Below are positions 54,925-64,000 of a DNA stretch of 64,000 nucleotides, one piece after another; position 1 is the stretch's first letter, and the number at the start of each line of letters is the position of its first letter. The stretch comes from Phaeovulum molybdatiresistens (GTDB lineage Bacteria; Pseudomonadota; Alphaproteobacteria; Rhodobacterales; Rhodobacteraceae): NCBI RefSeq assembly GCF_023544865.1, contig NZ_JAMJFX010000007.1:1-64000 (forward strand), given 5' to 3'. A program made the position numbers and the translations under genes. The notes beneath the pieces are model-generated. The model did not search any database and was not told the origin of the DNA. It saw only the letters and a program-made list of their open reading frames with translations.

Positions 54925-57900
54925 TGATGGCGACGATATTGCTTTCGGCGGCGGGGGCCGCGATTGGTGCGGGCTTTGGCGGCACGGTGCTGGGCCTGTC
55001 CGGGGCGGTGATCGGGCGCGCGGTGGGCGCCACGCTGGGCCGGGCGATCGACCAGAAGCTGCTGGGCGGCGGGTCGGCCAGCGTCGAGACGGGGCGGGTG
55101 GACCGGTTCCGCCTGACCAGCGCCTCAGAGGGTGAGGGGGTGGCGCGGCTGTGGGGGCGGATGCGGCTGCCCGGGCAGGTGATCTGGGCCACCCGCTTTA
55201 TCGAGACGGCGCGGACCCAGCGTGGCGGCAAGGGTGCGCCGCGCCAGAGTGTGACCAGCTATAGCTATTCGGTCAGCCTGGCGTTGGCGCTGTGCGAGGG
55301 CGAGATCCTGCGGGTCGGGCGCATCTGGGCGGACGGGATCGAGCTGGCGCCGCGCGATCTGAACATCCGGGTCTATACCGGGGCCGAGGATCAGCTGCCG
55401 GACCCGAAGATCGAGGCGGTTGAGGGGATCGGTCAGGCGCCGGCCTATCGCGGCATTGCTTATGTGGTGATCGAGGAACTGGCGCTGGAGCGGTTTGGCA
55501 ACCGCGTGCCGCTGTTCAGCTTTGAGGTGGTGCGCCCGGCGCAGGGGCCTTTGGTGGACCCGCTGCCGGATTTGACGCGGGGCATCCGGGCGGTCGCGAT
55601 GATCCCGGGCACGGGCGAATATGCGCTGGCGACGACGCCGGTGCATCACGATCTGGGCCTGGGTGAGAAGGTGGCGGTGAATGAAAACAGCCCCTCGGGG
55701 CTGACGGACCTGCGCACCTCGCTTGTGGCGCTGGAGGAAGAGCTGCCGAACTGTGGTGCGGTGTCGCTGGTGGTGTCGTGGTTTGGCGACGATCTGCGCT
55801 GCGGGCAGTGCCGGATCAAGCCCAAGGTCGAGACTGTGGCGGTCGACGGCGTGCCGATGCCCTGGCGGGTTTCCGGGCTGGCGCGGGATGCCGCGCAAGA
55901 GGTGGCGCGGCTGGACGGGCGTCCGGTCTATGGCGGCACGCCTGCCGATGCCGCAGTGCTGGAGGCGATCGCGGCGCTGAAGGCGGCGGGCAAGGCGGTG
56001 ACCTTCTATCCCTTCATCCTGATGGAGCAACTGGCGGGCAATGGGTTGACCGATCCCTGGACGGGGGCGGCGGATCAGCCGGTTCTGCCCTGGCGTGGCC
56101 GGATCACGCTGTCGGCCGCCCCCGGCCAGCCCGGTAGCCCCGATGAAACGGCGGCGGCAGAGGCCGAGGTAGCAGCGTTCTTTGGCACGGCGGCACCGGG
56201 GGATTTCGCGCCCGCATCGGGGACCGTGGATTATGGGGGGCCGCAGGAATGGTCGTTGCGCCGTTTCATCCTGCATTACGCGCGGCTGTGCGCCATGGCG
56301 GGCGGGGTGGATGCGTTTTGCATCGGGTCCGAGATGCGGGCGCTGACGCAGATTCGGGGGCCGGGCAACAGCTTTCCGGCCGTGGCGGCGCTGCGCGCGC
56401 TGGCCGCGGATGTGCGCGCGATTCTGGGGCCGGACTGCAAGATCGGCTATGCCGCCGACTGGTCGGAATATTTCGGCTATCAGACCGAGGCGGGGGACAG
56501 GTTCTTTCACCTGGACCCGCTTTGGGCGGATGAGAACATCGATTTCATCGGCATCGACAACTACATGCCCCTGTCGGATTGGCGCGCGGGCGAGGATCAT
56601 GCCGATGCGCATTGGGGATCGATCTACAACCCCGATTACCTGCGCGCCAATGTCGAGGGTGGTGAGGGCTATGACTGGTTCTATGCCTCGCAGGCGCATC
56701 GGGATGCGCAGATCCGCACGCCGATCGAGGATCCGCTGGGTGAACCCTGGATATGGCGTTACAAGGACATCCGTTCGTGGTGGGACAACCCCCACCACGA
56801 ACGGATCGGGGGCCTGCGGCAGGTCGAGGCCACGCCCTGGGTGCCGCGATCGAAGCCGGTCTGGTTTACGGAACTGGGCTGTGCCGCGGTGGACAAGGGC
56901 ACGAATGAGCCCAACAAGTTTCTGGACCCCAAAAGCTCGGAATCGCAATTGCCGCACTATTCGGACGGGCGGCGCGATGAGCTGATCCAGATGCAGTATC
57001 TGCGGGTGATGACTGATTACTGGACAGACCCCGCGGTGAACCCGGTGTCCGAGATCTATGGCGGGCCAATGCTGGATGTGGCGCGGTCGCATGTCTGGGC
57101 CTGGGATGCGCGGCCCTATCCGCAGTTTCCGGGCAATCTTGATCTGTGGTCGGATGGCGGGAACCATGCCCGCGGGCATTGGATTTCGGGCCGGGTCACG
57201 GCGCAGCCGCTGGCCAATGTGGTGGCCGAGATCTGTGGCGCGGCGGGGCTGGCAGATGTGGATGTCAGCGCGCTTTATGGGGTGGTGCGGGGCTATCAGC
57301 CGGCCCCGGGCCTGAGCGGACGGGCGCTGTTGCAGGCGCTGATGCTGGCCTATGGCTTTGATGCGGTCGAACGCGACGGGCGGCTGGTCTTTGCCATGCG
57401 CGATGGGCGCGTTGCGGCGCGGCTGGGCCCGGATAGCCTTGCGCTGGGCGAGGGGCCCGCGCTGGAAGCGGTGCGCGCGCCCGAGGCCGAGGTGGCGGGG
57501 CGGGTGCGGCTGGCCTATGTCGAGGCCGATGGCGATTATGAGATCCGCGCGGTCGAGGCGCTGATGCCCGATGAGCGGGCCAGCGGCGTGGCGGGGACCG
57601 AGCTGGCGCTTGCGCTGACGCGGTCCGAGGGGCACCGCATCGCCGAACGCTGGCTGGCCGAGGCGCGGGTGGCGCGCGATGGGGTGGCCTTTGCGCTGCC
57701 GCCGTCACTGGGCCATCTGGGGGCGGGCGATGTGGTCGAGCTGACGCATCAGGACCGTGTGCGGCGCTATCGCATCGACCGGGCCGAGGTTGCGGGGGCG
57801 CGGCGTCTTGAGGCAGTGCGGGTCGAGCCGGGGATCTATCAGGCCTCGGATGAGGCGGAGGAGCGGGTTCTGCCCGCGCCCTTTGCTGCCCCCGTGCCGG

Positions 57901-58826
57901 TTTTGCCACTGTTCCTGGATCTGCCGCTGCTGACCGGCGAGGAGCTGCCCCATGTGCCGCATCTGGCGGTGGCGGCGACGCCCTGGCCGGGCAGTGTGGC
58001 GGTTTATTCCGCGCCCGAGGACGCAGGTTATGCGCTGAACCGGCTGATCGAGCGACCGGCCGTGATCGGGCAGACGTTGGTGCCGTTGCCGGCGGCGCGG
58101 CCCGGTCTGTGGGACAGGGGCCCGGTGCTGCGGGTTCGGGTCAAGGGCGGCACGCTGGAGGCGGCATCCGCCGCGCGGGTGCTAGCGGGGGCGAATGTGC
58201 TGGCGATCGGCGATGGCAGTTCTGACCGCTGGGAGGTGATGCAATTCGCTGAAGCCCTGCCGGTGGAGCCGGGGGTGTGGGACATCTCGATGCGGTTGCG
58301 CGGTCAGGCGGGCAGCGATGCGATCCTGCCCGAGGTCTGGCCCGCGGGCAGCATGGTCGTGCTGATGGATGGCGCGCCGCAGCAGATCACGCTGGCGTCC
58401 TCGGCGCGGGATGTGGCGCGGCATTATCGCATCGGCACGGCGGCGCGGCCCTATGACGATCCTTCCTATGTCCACCGGGTCGAGGCCTTCAAGGGGATCG
58501 GGCTGCGGCCGCTGTCGCCCTGCCATCTGCGGGCGCAGCGGTCGGGGGCGGATTGGGCGATCCGCTGGGTGCGGCGCACGCGGATCGATGGCGACAACTG
58601 GTCCGCGCTGGATGTGCCGCTGGGTGAGGCGCGCGAGGCCTATCTGGTGCGGGTGCTGCAGGGGGGCTCGATCCGGCGCGAAGCGGTCACGACCGCGCCG
58701 GCGTGGGACTACACCGCCGCGATGCGCGACAGCGATGGCCTGACGGGGGCCTTTGAAATTGCGGTTGCACAAATCTCTGAGGTCTTCGGGCCCGGACCAT
58801 TCACAGGAGTCACGATCAATGACTGA
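54924..58826 (+). CDS. GTA g15, tail megatron with glycoside-hydrolase-like TIM barrel
   Basis: This 1300-residue baseplate protein starts with a glycine-rich hydrophobic stretch (TILLSAAGAAIGAGFGGTVL) and a phage host-specificity-like region. A TIM barrel lies near residues 430-720 (FCIGSEMRALTQIRG, FIGIDNYMPLSDWR, WFTELGCAAVD), whose glutamates at about 468 and 650 would be the acid pair. Fibronectin-like and phage-tail domains complete the C-terminus. It probably binds or degrades surface glycans in the recipient. It overlaps g14 (TGATG) and is followed closely by the DUF2793 gene. Confidence 0.94.
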   Translation: MMATILLSAAGAAIGAGFGGTVLGLSGAVIGRAVGATLGRAIDQKLLGGGSASVETGRVDRFRLTSASEGEGVARLWGRMRLPGQVIWATRFIETARTQRGGKGAPRQSVTSYSYSVSLALALCEGEILRVGRIWADGIELAPRDLNIRVYTGAEDQLPDPKIEAVEGIGQAPAYRGIAYVVIEELALERFGNRVPLFSFEVVRPAQGPLVDPLPDLTRGIRAVAMIPGTGEYALATTPVHHDLGLGEKVAVNENSPSGLTDLRTSLVALEEELPNCGAVSLVVSWFGDDLRCGQCRIKPKVETVAVDGVPMPWRVSGLARDAAQEVARLDGRPVYGGTPADAAVLEAIAALKAAGKAVTFYPFILMEQLAGNGLTDPWTGAADQPVLPWRGRITLSAAPGQPGSPDETAAAEAEVAAFFGTAAPGDFAPASGTVDYGGPQEWSLRRFILHYARLCAMAGGVDAFCIGSEMRALTQIRGPGNSFPAVAALRALAADVRAILGPDCKIGYAADWSEYFGYQTEAGDRFFHLDPLWADENIDFIGIDNYMPLSDWRAGEDHADAHWGSIYNPDYLRANVEGGEGYDWFYASQAHRDAQIRTPIEDPLGEPWIWRYKDIRSWWDNPHHERIGGLRQVEATPWVPRSKPVWFTELGCAAVDKGTNEPNKFLDPKSSESQLPHYSDGRRDELIQMQYLRVMTDYWTDPAVNPVSEIYGGPMLDVARSHVWAWDARPYPQFPGNLDLWSDGGNHARGHWISGRVTAQPLANVVAEICGAAGLADVDVSALYGVVRGYQPAPGLSGRALLQALMLAYGFDAVERDGRLVFAMRDGRVAARLGPDSLALGEGPALEAVRAPEAEVAGRVRLAYVEADGDYEIRAVEALMPDERASGVAGTELALALTRSEGHRIAERWLAEARVARDGVAFALPPSLGHLGAGDVVELTHQDRVRRYRIDRAEVAGARRLEAVRVEPGIYQASDEAEERVLPAPFAAPVPVLPLFLDLPLLTGEELPHVPHLAVAATPWPGSVAVYSAPEDAGYALNRLIERPAVIGQTLVPLPAARPGLWDRGPVLRVRVKGGTLEAASAARVLAGANVLAIGDGSSDRWEVMQFAEALPVEPGVWDISMRLRGQAGSDAILPEVWPAGSMVVLMDGAPQQITLASSARDVARHYRIGTAARPYDDPSYVHRVEAFKGIGLRPLSPCHLRAQRSGADWAIRWVRRTRIDGDNWSALDVPLGEAREAYLVRVLQGGSIRREAVTTAPAWDYTAAMRDSDGLTGAFEIAVAQISEVFGPGPFTGVTIND

Positions 58827-59532
58827 GACAAACCGACTGGCGCTGCCGCTGCTGCAACCGGCGCAGGCGCAAAAGCATGTGACCGTGAACGAGGCGCTGG
58901 CGCGGCTGGACGGGCTGGTGAACCTGGTGCTGCAATCGGTCACGCAGGCGGTGCCGCCGGGGGTGGCGGGCGATGGGGTCTGCTATGGTGTGCCCGTCGG
59001 TGCGGTCAATGCCTGGAGCGGGCAGGAGGGCAAGGTTGCGATCGGCACGAACGGTGGCTGGGTCTTTGCGACCCCGGGCTATGGCTGGCGCGGGTTTGTC
59101 GCCGATCAGGGGCTGCAGGTGATGCACGATGGCGAGGATTGGGTGCCCGGGGCGCTGACGCTGTCAGCGCATGGTGCGGGGCTGGTCGCGGGGCTGGCCG
59201 AGATCGACCATATCGTGACAGGGGGGGACCTTTCTGTGACGCAGGCGATCATCCCGGCGGGCGCGATGGTGATCGGGGTCAGCGGGCGGGTGACCGAGGC
59301 CATCGCGGGCACGCTGAGCGGCTGGCGGCTGGGCAATCCGGGGGCCGAGGATCGGTTCGGCACGGGGCTGGGCCTGTCGGGCGGGTCCTGGGTGCGGGGG
59401 ATGTTGTCCGCGCCGATGACATTTTATGCGCCCGAGCCGCTGGTTCTGAGCGCCGAGGGCGGGGTTTTCGCGGGCGGCGGCAGGGTGCGGCTGGCGGTGC
59501 ATTACCTGCAGATCAGCCTGCCGGGGCTGTAG
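58819..59532 (+). CDS. DUF2793 GTA-associated protein
   Basis: The 237-residue protein has a DUF2793 N-terminal region (LALPLLQPAQAQKHVTVNEA, WSGQEGKVAIGTNGGW, FVADQGLQVMHDGEDWVPG). A C-terminal beta-domain with ITQ-like repeats ends VHYLQISLPGL. From memory, the RcGTA head-spike protein GhsA also has this domain type, so a fibre or spike function is possible. The ATG at 58819 overlaps the g15 3' end (stop 58826), so it is read with the cluster. Confidence 0.8.
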   Translation: MTETNRLALPLLQPAQAQKHVTVNEALARLDGLVNLVLQSVTQAVPPGVAGDGVCYGVPVGAVNAWSGQEGKVAIGTNGGWVFATPGYGWRGFVADQGLQVMHDGEDWVPGALTLSAHGAGLVAGLAEIDHIVTGGDLSVTQAIIPAGAMVIGVSGRVTEAIAGTLSGWRLGNPGAEDRFGTGLGLSGGSWVRGMLSAPMTFYAPEPLVLSAEGGVFAGGGRVRLAVHYLQISLPGL

Positions 59533-59547
59533 GGCGCGTGGGGGCGG

Positions 59548-59916
59548 ATGCGTGCGGTTCTTTGGGGAGATCTGATCGCCGCGGCCCGGCGGGTGTGCGA
59601 TTTGCCGCAGGCAGAGGCCGAGGCGGCGCTGGGCCGGTTGCTGGATCGGGCCCATGCGGCCGATCTATACCGCAAGCGGTTTGGCCGGGCGCATCCGGCC
59701 TGGGGCAATGGCAGCCTGTGGGGGGCGGCGCAGGCGGGGGCCCTGCTGCCCCCCGAACCGCGGCTGTCGGATCCGGGGTTTCTGGCGGCCATTGCGCTGG
59801 TTGCCGGGGCATTGCATCAGCGGCGTTGCAATGGCGGGTTTTTTCCGCCCGCGCCTTCCGCTATCAGGGCTGCGACCTATGTGATAGGTTGGACGCACAA
59901 GCCGAGAGGTGCCGAG
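59548..59916 (+). CDS. DUF7742-like protein, reading frame open into cysE
   Basis: The ATG at 59548 follows GGGGGCGG. Residues 1 to about 92 (MRAVLWGDLIAAARRV, DRAHAADLYRKRFGRAHPAW, GNGSLWGAAQAGALLPPEPR) are the small conserved protein usually found after GTA g15, and its function is unknown. No stop codon occurs before the cysE ATG, so the frame runs on for 30 or so codons of poor coding quality and then in frame through cysE. I end the feature at the cysE start; the true product may be a 395-residue fusion. Confidence 0.6.
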
Positions 59917-60735
59917 ATGGTGGAAACCAAAGCGAAAGTGACCGCGATCGATCCGGTCTGGTCGCGGATCTGCGACGAGGCCCGCGCCGCGGTGCGCGAT
60001 GAGCCGCTGTTGGGCGGGCTGATCCATTCGGGCGTGCTGCATCATGGCAGTCTGGAACGGTCGCTGGCCTATCGGTTCTCGCTCAAGCTGGCGTCGGGCG
60101 AGATGAGTGAGCAGATCCTGCGCGAGATCGCCGATGAGGCCTATGGCGCGGACCCCGATCTGGCGCAGGCGGCGCGGGCCGATCTGGTCGCGGTGTTCGA
60201 ACGCGACCCGGCTTGCCATCGCTTTTTGCAGCCGCTGTTGTTCTTCAAGGGGTTCCAGGCGCTGCAATCCTATCGTGTGGCGCATTGGCTGTGGCGGCAG
60301 GGGCGGCGGGACATGGCCTATTTCGTGCAGATGCGCACCTCGGAAATGTTCGGGGTCGATATTCACCCGGCGGCGCGGATCGGGCGCGGGGTGATGATCG
60401 ACCATGCCCATTCGATCGTGATCGGCGAGACGGCGGTGGTGGGCAACAACGTCTCGATGTTGCATTCGGTGACGCTGGGCGGCACCGGCAAGGAAGAGGA
60501 AGACCGCCACCCGAAGATCTGCGACGGTGTGCTGATCGGGGCGGGTGCGAAGGTGCTGGGCAATATCCGCATCGGCGCGAACAGCCGCATCGCGGCGGGG
60601 TCGGTCGTGTTGCAGGACGTGCCCTGCTGCAAGACGGTGGCGGGCGTGCCGGCGCGCATCGTGGGGGATGCAGGCTGCGATCAGCCTTCGGTGTCGATGG
60701 ACCAGCGGCTGAAGGATCTGGATTGTGGGGGGTGA
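59917..60735 (+). CDS. cysE: serine O-acetyltransferase
   Basis: This 272-residue enzyme acetylates L-serine for cysteine synthesis. The N-terminal helical domain (VTAIDPVWSRICDEARAAVR, GLIHSGVLHHGSLERSLAYR) is followed by left-handed beta-helix hexapeptide repeats (GVDIHPAARIGRGVMIDHAH to GANSRIAAGSVVLQDVP). I place the start at ATG 59917 (MVETKAK), preceded by GAGAGGTGCCGAG. CysE normally begins at this point, and the segment before it uses codons that are rare in this genome. It also marks the conserved right flank of the GTA cluster. Confidence 0.94.
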   Translation: MVETKAKVTAIDPVWSRICDEARAAVRDEPLLGGLIHSGVLHHGSLERSLAYRFSLKLASGEMSEQILREIADEAYGADPDLAQAARADLVAVFERDPACHRFLQPLLFFKGFQALQSYRVAHWLWRQGRRDMAYFVQMRTSEMFGVDIHPAARIGRGVMIDHAHSIVIGETAVVGNNVSMLHSVTLGGTGKEEEDRHPKICDGVLIGAGAKVLGNIRIGANSRIAAGSVVLQDVPCCKTVAGVPARIVGDAGCDQPSVSMDQRLKDLDCGG

Positions 60736-60786
60736 CGGTGTGATCCGCGCCTAAGGCGGGGCGATGCGCACCCGAAGAACGCAATG

Positions 60787-60819
60787 GGGCCGCCGGGATG
60801 CCGGCGGCCCTTCATGTTT
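60787..60819. terminator. hairpin between convergent cysE and pdhC
   Basis: GGGCCGCCGG-GATG-CCGGCGGCCC followed by TTCATGTTTC in the cysE direction. It separates the cysE and pdhC ends. Confidence 0.7.
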
Positions 60820-60833
60820 CGGGGGGGGCTGGG

Positions 60834-62111
60834 TCAGGCCAGCATCGCCATCGGGTTTTCCAGATTGGCGACAATGGCCTGCAGCAGTTCGGCCCCCAGC
60901 GCGCCGTCGATGACGCGGTGATCGACCGACAGGGTCATCGACATGACGGTGGCCACCTCGATCCCGCCTTCGGCGTTCACCACGGGCTTTTTCAGCCCCG
61001 CGCCGACGGCCAGGATCGCGCCATGGGGCGGGTTGATGACGGCGTCGAAGTTTTCGATCCCCATCATGCCGAGGTTCGAAATGGCAAAGCTGCCGCCCTG
61101 ATATTCCTGCGGGGCGAGCTTGCGCGAACGGGCGCGGGCGGCCAGGTCCTTCATCTCTTCGGAGAGTTTCGACAGGCTTTTCGCCTCGGCATCGAACAGG
61201 ACGGGGGTGAAGAGTCCGCCCTCGATCGCGACGGCGACGGCAACATCCGAGGCTTTCATCTTCAGCACCCGGTCGCCCGCCCAGACAGCATTGGCAGCCG
61301 GCACGGCCTGCAGCGCCAGCGCGCAGGCCTTGATGATGAAGTCGTTGACCGACAGTTTGACGCCCCGGTGTTCCAGCTGTTTGTTCAGCTGGGCGCGGAA
61401 GTCCATCAGCGCATCCAGACGCACCTCGCGGCGCAGGTAGAAATGCGGGATGGTCTGCTTGGCCTCGGTCAGGCGGGCCGCGATGGTCTTGCGCATGCCG
61501 TCGAGGGGGACTTCCTCATAGCTGCGGCCTTCGTAGAGTTTCGCGACCGCGCTGGCGGACACCGGGGCCGGGGCGGGGGCCGCGGCGGTGGTCGGTGTGG
61601 GCGCGGGGGCTTGGGCGGCGGCCGTGGCGCCTTCGACATCTGCCTTGACGATGCGGCCATGCGGACCCGAGCCTTGCAGCGCAGACAGGTCGATGCCCTT
61701 TTCCGCCGCGATGCGACGCGCCAGCGGCGAGGCGAAGATGCGCGGGCCAGCGGGGGCCGCGGCAGGGGCGGTCTCAGGCGCTGCGACAGTGGTGGGTGCC
61801 GCGGCGACGGTGGGCTGCTGCGGTGCCGGGGGGCTTGCCTTGGCGGCGGGGGCGCTGTCTGCGCTTTCGCCATCTTCCAGCAGGACCGCGATCGGGGTGT
61901 TGACCTTCACGCCTGCGGTGCCTTCAGCCACCAGAAGGCGGCCGATGGTACCTTCGTCGACCGCCTCGAATTCCATCGTGGCCTTGTCGGTTTCGATCTC
62001 GGCGATGATGTCGCCGGATTTGACCGCATCGCCTTCCTTCACCAGCCAGCGGGCCAGTGTGCCTTCCTCCATCGTGGGTGACAGGGCGGGCATCAGGATT
62101 TCGGTTGCCAT
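60834..62111 (-). CDS. pdhC: dihydrolipoamide acetyltransferase, E2 of pyruvate dehydrogenase
   Basis: The 425-residue E2 core has one lipoyl domain (1-80, with the modified lysine in [12 protein letters not shown]) and Ala/Pro linkers. A peripheral-subunit-binding domain follows ([32 protein letters not shown]), then the catalytic domain ending [15 protein letters not shown]. It starts 12 bases after the pdhB stop. Confidence 0.97.
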   Translation of the reverse strand: MATEILMPALSPTMEEGTLARWLVKEGDAVKSGDIIAEIETDKATMEFEAVDEGTIGRLLVAEGTAGVKVNTPIAVLLEDGESADSAPAAKASPPAPQQPTVAAAPTTVAAPETAPAAAPAGPRIFASPLARRIAAEKGIDLSALQGSGPHGRIVKADVEGATAAAQAPAPTPTTAAAPAPAPVSASAVAKLYEGRSYEEVPLDGMRKTIAARLTEAKQTIPHFYLRREVRLDALMDFRAQLNKQLEHRGVKLSVNDFIIKACALALQAVPAANAVWAGDRVLKMKASDVAVAVAIEGGLFTPVLFDAEAKSLSKLSEEMKDLAARARSRKLAPQEYQGGSFAISNLGMMGIENFDAVINPPHGAILAVGAGLKKPVVNAEGGIEVATVMSMTLSVDHRVIDGALGAELLQAIVANLENPMAMLA

Positions 62112-62123
62112 GGTGCTTCCCCC

Positions 62124-63473
62124 TTAGCGATAGGTGACTTTTTTCACCGCCGCCACGACCTCATCCGAGGTCACGAGCGCCAGTTTTTCAAGGTTGGCCG
62201 CATAGGGCATCGGCACATCCTTGCCGGTGCAGTTGATCACGGGCGCGTCCAGATAGTCGAAGGCGCGTTCCATGATCACCGCCGAGAGGTGATTGCCGAT
62301 GGAGCCGACGGGCCAGCCCTCTTCCACGGTGACGCAGCGGTTGGTTTTCATGACCGAGGCCAGAACCGTGTCATAGTCGATCGGGCGCAGCGTGCGCAGG
62401 TCGATCACCTCGGCAGAGATGCCCTGTTCGGCCAGCTTGTCGGCGGCTTCCAGCGCGTGGACCATGCCGATGCCGAAGGAGACGATGGTGACATCGCTGC
62501 CTTCGCGCCAGATCTTGGCCTTGCCGAAGGGAATGGTGAAATCATCGATCGCCGGCACATCGAAGCTGCGGCCATAGAGGATTTCGTTTTCGAGGAAGAT
62601 CACCGGGTTCGGATCGCGGATCGCGGTCTTCAGCAGGCCTTTGGCATCGGCGGCGGAATAGGGCATCACCACCTTGAGCCCCGGGATCTGGGCATACCAG
62701 GCGGCATAGTCCTGGCTGTGCTGGGCGGCCACGCGGGCGGCGGCGCCGTTGGGGCCGCGGAACACGATCGGGCAGCCCATCTGGCCGCCGGACATGTAAA
62801 GTGTCTTCGCCGCCGAGTTGATGATCTGGTCGATCGCCTGCATGGCGAAGTTGAAGGTCATGAATTCGACGATCGGCTTCAGCCCGCCAAAGGCCGACCC
62901 CACCGCGATGCCGGCAAAGCCGTGTTCGGTGATGGGCGTGTCAATCACGCGCTTGGCGCCGAACTGATCCAGCAGGCCCTGGCTGATCTTGTAGGCGCCC
63001 TGATATTCGCCGACCTCTTCGCCCATCAGATAGACGTCTTCGTCGCGGGTCATTTCCTCGGCCATGGCCTCGCGCAGGGCTTCGCGGACGGTCATGGTTT
63101 TCATGGGGGTGCCTTCGGGCCAGTCGGGGCTGGTGTCGGCTTTCGGTGCTTGGGGCGCCGGGGTGGCCGGTGCGGCGGCGGCTTGTGCCTTGGGGGCGGG
63201 GGCCGCCTGCGGGGCGGCATCGGCGGTTTCACCTTCTTCGATCAGCACGGCGATCGGGGTGTTGACCTTGACGCCCGCGGTGCCTTCGGCCACCAGGATC
63301 CGGCCCATCACGCCTTCGTCGACGGCTTCAAATTCCATCGTGGCCTTGTCGGTTTCGATCTCGGCGATGATCTGGCCGGCGCTGACGGTATCGCCTTCTT
63401 TTACCAGCCATTTTGCCAGGGTGCCTTCCTCCATCGTCGGCGACAGGGCGGGCATCAGGATTTCGGTTGCCAT
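62124..63473 (-). CDS. pdhB: pyruvate dehydrogenase E1 beta with lipoyl domain
   Basis: This 449-residue protein begins with a lipoyl domain ([12 protein letters not shown]) nearly identical to that of pdhC. An Ala/Pro linker follows, then a full E1-beta ([59 protein letters not shown]). E1-beta lipoyl fusions are known in alphaproteobacteria. The ATG at 63473 is the family start. Confidence 0.96.
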   Translation of the reverse strand: MATEILMPALSPTMEEGTLAKWLVKEGDTVSAGQIIAEIETDKATMEFEAVDEGVMGRILVAEGTAGVKVNTPIAVLIEEGETADAAPQAAPAPKAQAAAAPATPAPQAPKADTSPDWPEGTPMKTMTVREALREAMAEEMTRDEDVYLMGEEVGEYQGAYKISQGLLDQFGAKRVIDTPITEHGFAGIAVGSAFGGLKPIVEFMTFNFAMQAIDQIINSAAKTLYMSGGQMGCPIVFRGPNGAAARVAAQHSQDYAAWYAQIPGLKVVMPYSAADAKGLLKTAIRDPNPVIFLENEILYGRSFDVPAIDDFTIPFGKAKIWREGSDVTIVSFGIGMVHALEAADKLAEQGISAEVIDLRTLRPIDYDTVLASVMKTNRCVTVEEGWPVGSIGNHLSAVIMERAFDYLDAPVINCTGKDVPMPYAANLEKLALVTSDEVVAAVKKVTYR

Positions 63474-63486
63474 TCGTCTCTCTCCC

Positions 63487-64000
63487 TTACGCGTAGATGT
63501 CGGTCCAGAGCTCGGAAACATCGGGCTCGGGGCTTTCCTTCGAGAATTCGGCCGCGTCGTTCACGATGGCCTTGATCTCTTTGTCGATGGCTTTCAGGTC
63601 TTCATCGCTGGCATGGCCGCCCTGCAACAGCATCTCGCGCACGTTTTCGATCGCGTCGCGTTCGTCGCGCATCTTCTGCACCTCTTCGCGCGAGCGGTAT
63701 TTTGCCGGGTCCGACATGGAATGGCCGCGGTAGCGGTAGGTCTTGATTTCAAGGATGTAGGGGCCATCGCCGGCGCGGCAGTGGGCCACGGCGCGTTCGC
63801 CCGCCGCCTTCACCGCAAGCACATCCATCCCGTCCACGGTTTCACCCGGGATGCCAAAGGCCTCGCCCCGGGTGTAGATGTCGGGGGTCGAGGTGGAGCG
63901 TTTCTGCGACGTGCCCATCGCATATTGGTTGTTCTCGATCACGAAGATCACCGGCAGTTTCCACAGCGCGGCCATGTTGAAGGTTTCATAGACCTGGCCC
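63487..64000 (-). CDS. pdhA: pyruvate dehydrogenase E1 alpha, C-terminal part (cut by window end)
   Basis: The visible 170 codons enter mid-protein at [20 protein letters not shown] and continue through the thiamine-pyrophosphate region [20 protein letters not shown] and the phosphorylation-loop equivalent [19 protein letters not shown] to the stop. The N-terminal half lies beyond 64000. It is the first gene of pdhA-pdhB-pdhC, 13 bases before pdhB. Confidence 0.95.
   Translation of the reverse strand, partial: GQVYETFNMAALWKLPVIFVIENNQYAMGTSQKRSTSTPDIYTRGEAFGIPGETVDGMDVLAVKAAGERAVAHCRAGDGPYILEIKTYRYRGHSMSDPAKYRSREEVQKMRDERDAIENVREMLLQGGHASDEDLKAIDKEIKAIVNDAAEFSKESPEPDVSELWTDIYA

Larger units (their letters stand above)
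44821..59532 (+). mobile_element. complete gene transfer agent (GTA) structural cluster
   Basis: Eighteen co-oriented genes follow the RcGTA order: small and large terminase, portal, g3.5, protease, capsid, three connector proteins, tail tube, two chaperones, tape measure, distal tail, hub, peptidase, megatron and a DUF2793 gene. Most abut or overlap by a few bases. Integrase, repressor, replication and lysis genes are absent, as expected for a GTA rather than a prophage. Placement between fabF-mltG and cysE matches the inherited position in Rhodobacterales. No gene shows a frameshift or truncation, so particles could be made if the regulator and the head spike and lysis genes exist elsewhere. 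Confidence 0.93.

Noticed and set aside
55125..57635. 836-codon open frame on the minus strand opposite g15, and similar long antisense frames (for example 3684-5642 and 7043-9031)
   Set aside because: They are mirror frames of real GC-rich genes, rich in Arg, Pro, His and Gln, with no recognisable domain.
44821..59532. Prophage interpretation of the phage-like cluster
   Set aside because: No integrase, repressor, replication or lysis gene and no attachment sites; order and flanks match the inherited gene transfer agent.

Overview
The window is a GC-rich chromosomal segment of an alphaproteobacterium. It most probably comes from the Rhodobacteraceae/Paracoccaceae (Rhodobacter-like) group. 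The evidence is the gene content (a complete gene transfer agent cluster between mltG and cysE, E1-beta and E2 both carrying a lipoyl domain, a gap gene followed by a 47-residue membrane protein), an alphaproteobacterial GTTC-N7-GTTC SOS box before uvrA, and intergenic repeats of the CCCCCGAGGTATTTT / GGCAAGATGAAA type. I name no genus. Nearly all of the DNA is core chromosome.

Layout. 0-3 kb: a possible transposase remnant, phosphoglycolate phosphatase, and a bactofilin/M23 peptidase envelope pair. 3-12 kb: peroxiredoxin, a large AsmA/YhdP-like lipid-transport candidate, queA, an MFS transporter, a DUF924 protein and dihydrolipoyl dehydrogenase. 11.8-16 kb: rhodanese, uvrA with an SOS box, and two small proteins. 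16-22 kb: a valine-degradation block (mmsB, 3-hydroxyisobutyryl-CoA hydrolase, isobutyryl-CoA dehydrogenase, mmsA) with a divergent LysR regulator. 22-28 kb: CBS protein, coaD, gap, a divergent fliG, and purB with a 50-residue secreted neighbour. 28-36 kb: rpsF-rpsR-rplI, tig, tRNA-Leu(UAG), an NAD(P)HX dehydratase, and glnB-glnA. 36-44.6 kb: a lysine-2,3-aminomutase-type radical SAM protein, YceI and a cytochrome b561-YceI fusion, then the fatty-acid cluster fabD-fabG-acpP-(thpR)-fabF-mltG.

44.7-59.5 kb holds a full gene transfer agent (GTA) structural cluster, g1 to g15 including g3.5 and g10.1, plus a DUF2793 gene. All genes are on one strand and mostly overlap or abut. There is no integrase, replication or repressor gene. 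A promoter-like sequence and a hairpin followed by T5 lie between mltG and g1. A small DUF7742-like gene follows and runs in frame, without a stop, into cysE. The right edge is the pyruvate dehydrogenase operon pdhA-pdhB-pdhC on the minus strand, with pdhA cut by the window end. Its E3 partner may be the lpdA at 10.2 kb.

The most notable points are the apparently intact GTA with its leader hairpin, the in-frame DUF7742/cysE arrangement, a family of 3'-end-associated palindromic repeats, a stand-alone NAD(P)HX dehydratase lacking the epimerase domain, and a divergent FliG. I found no CRISPR array, prophage or obviously new defence system.
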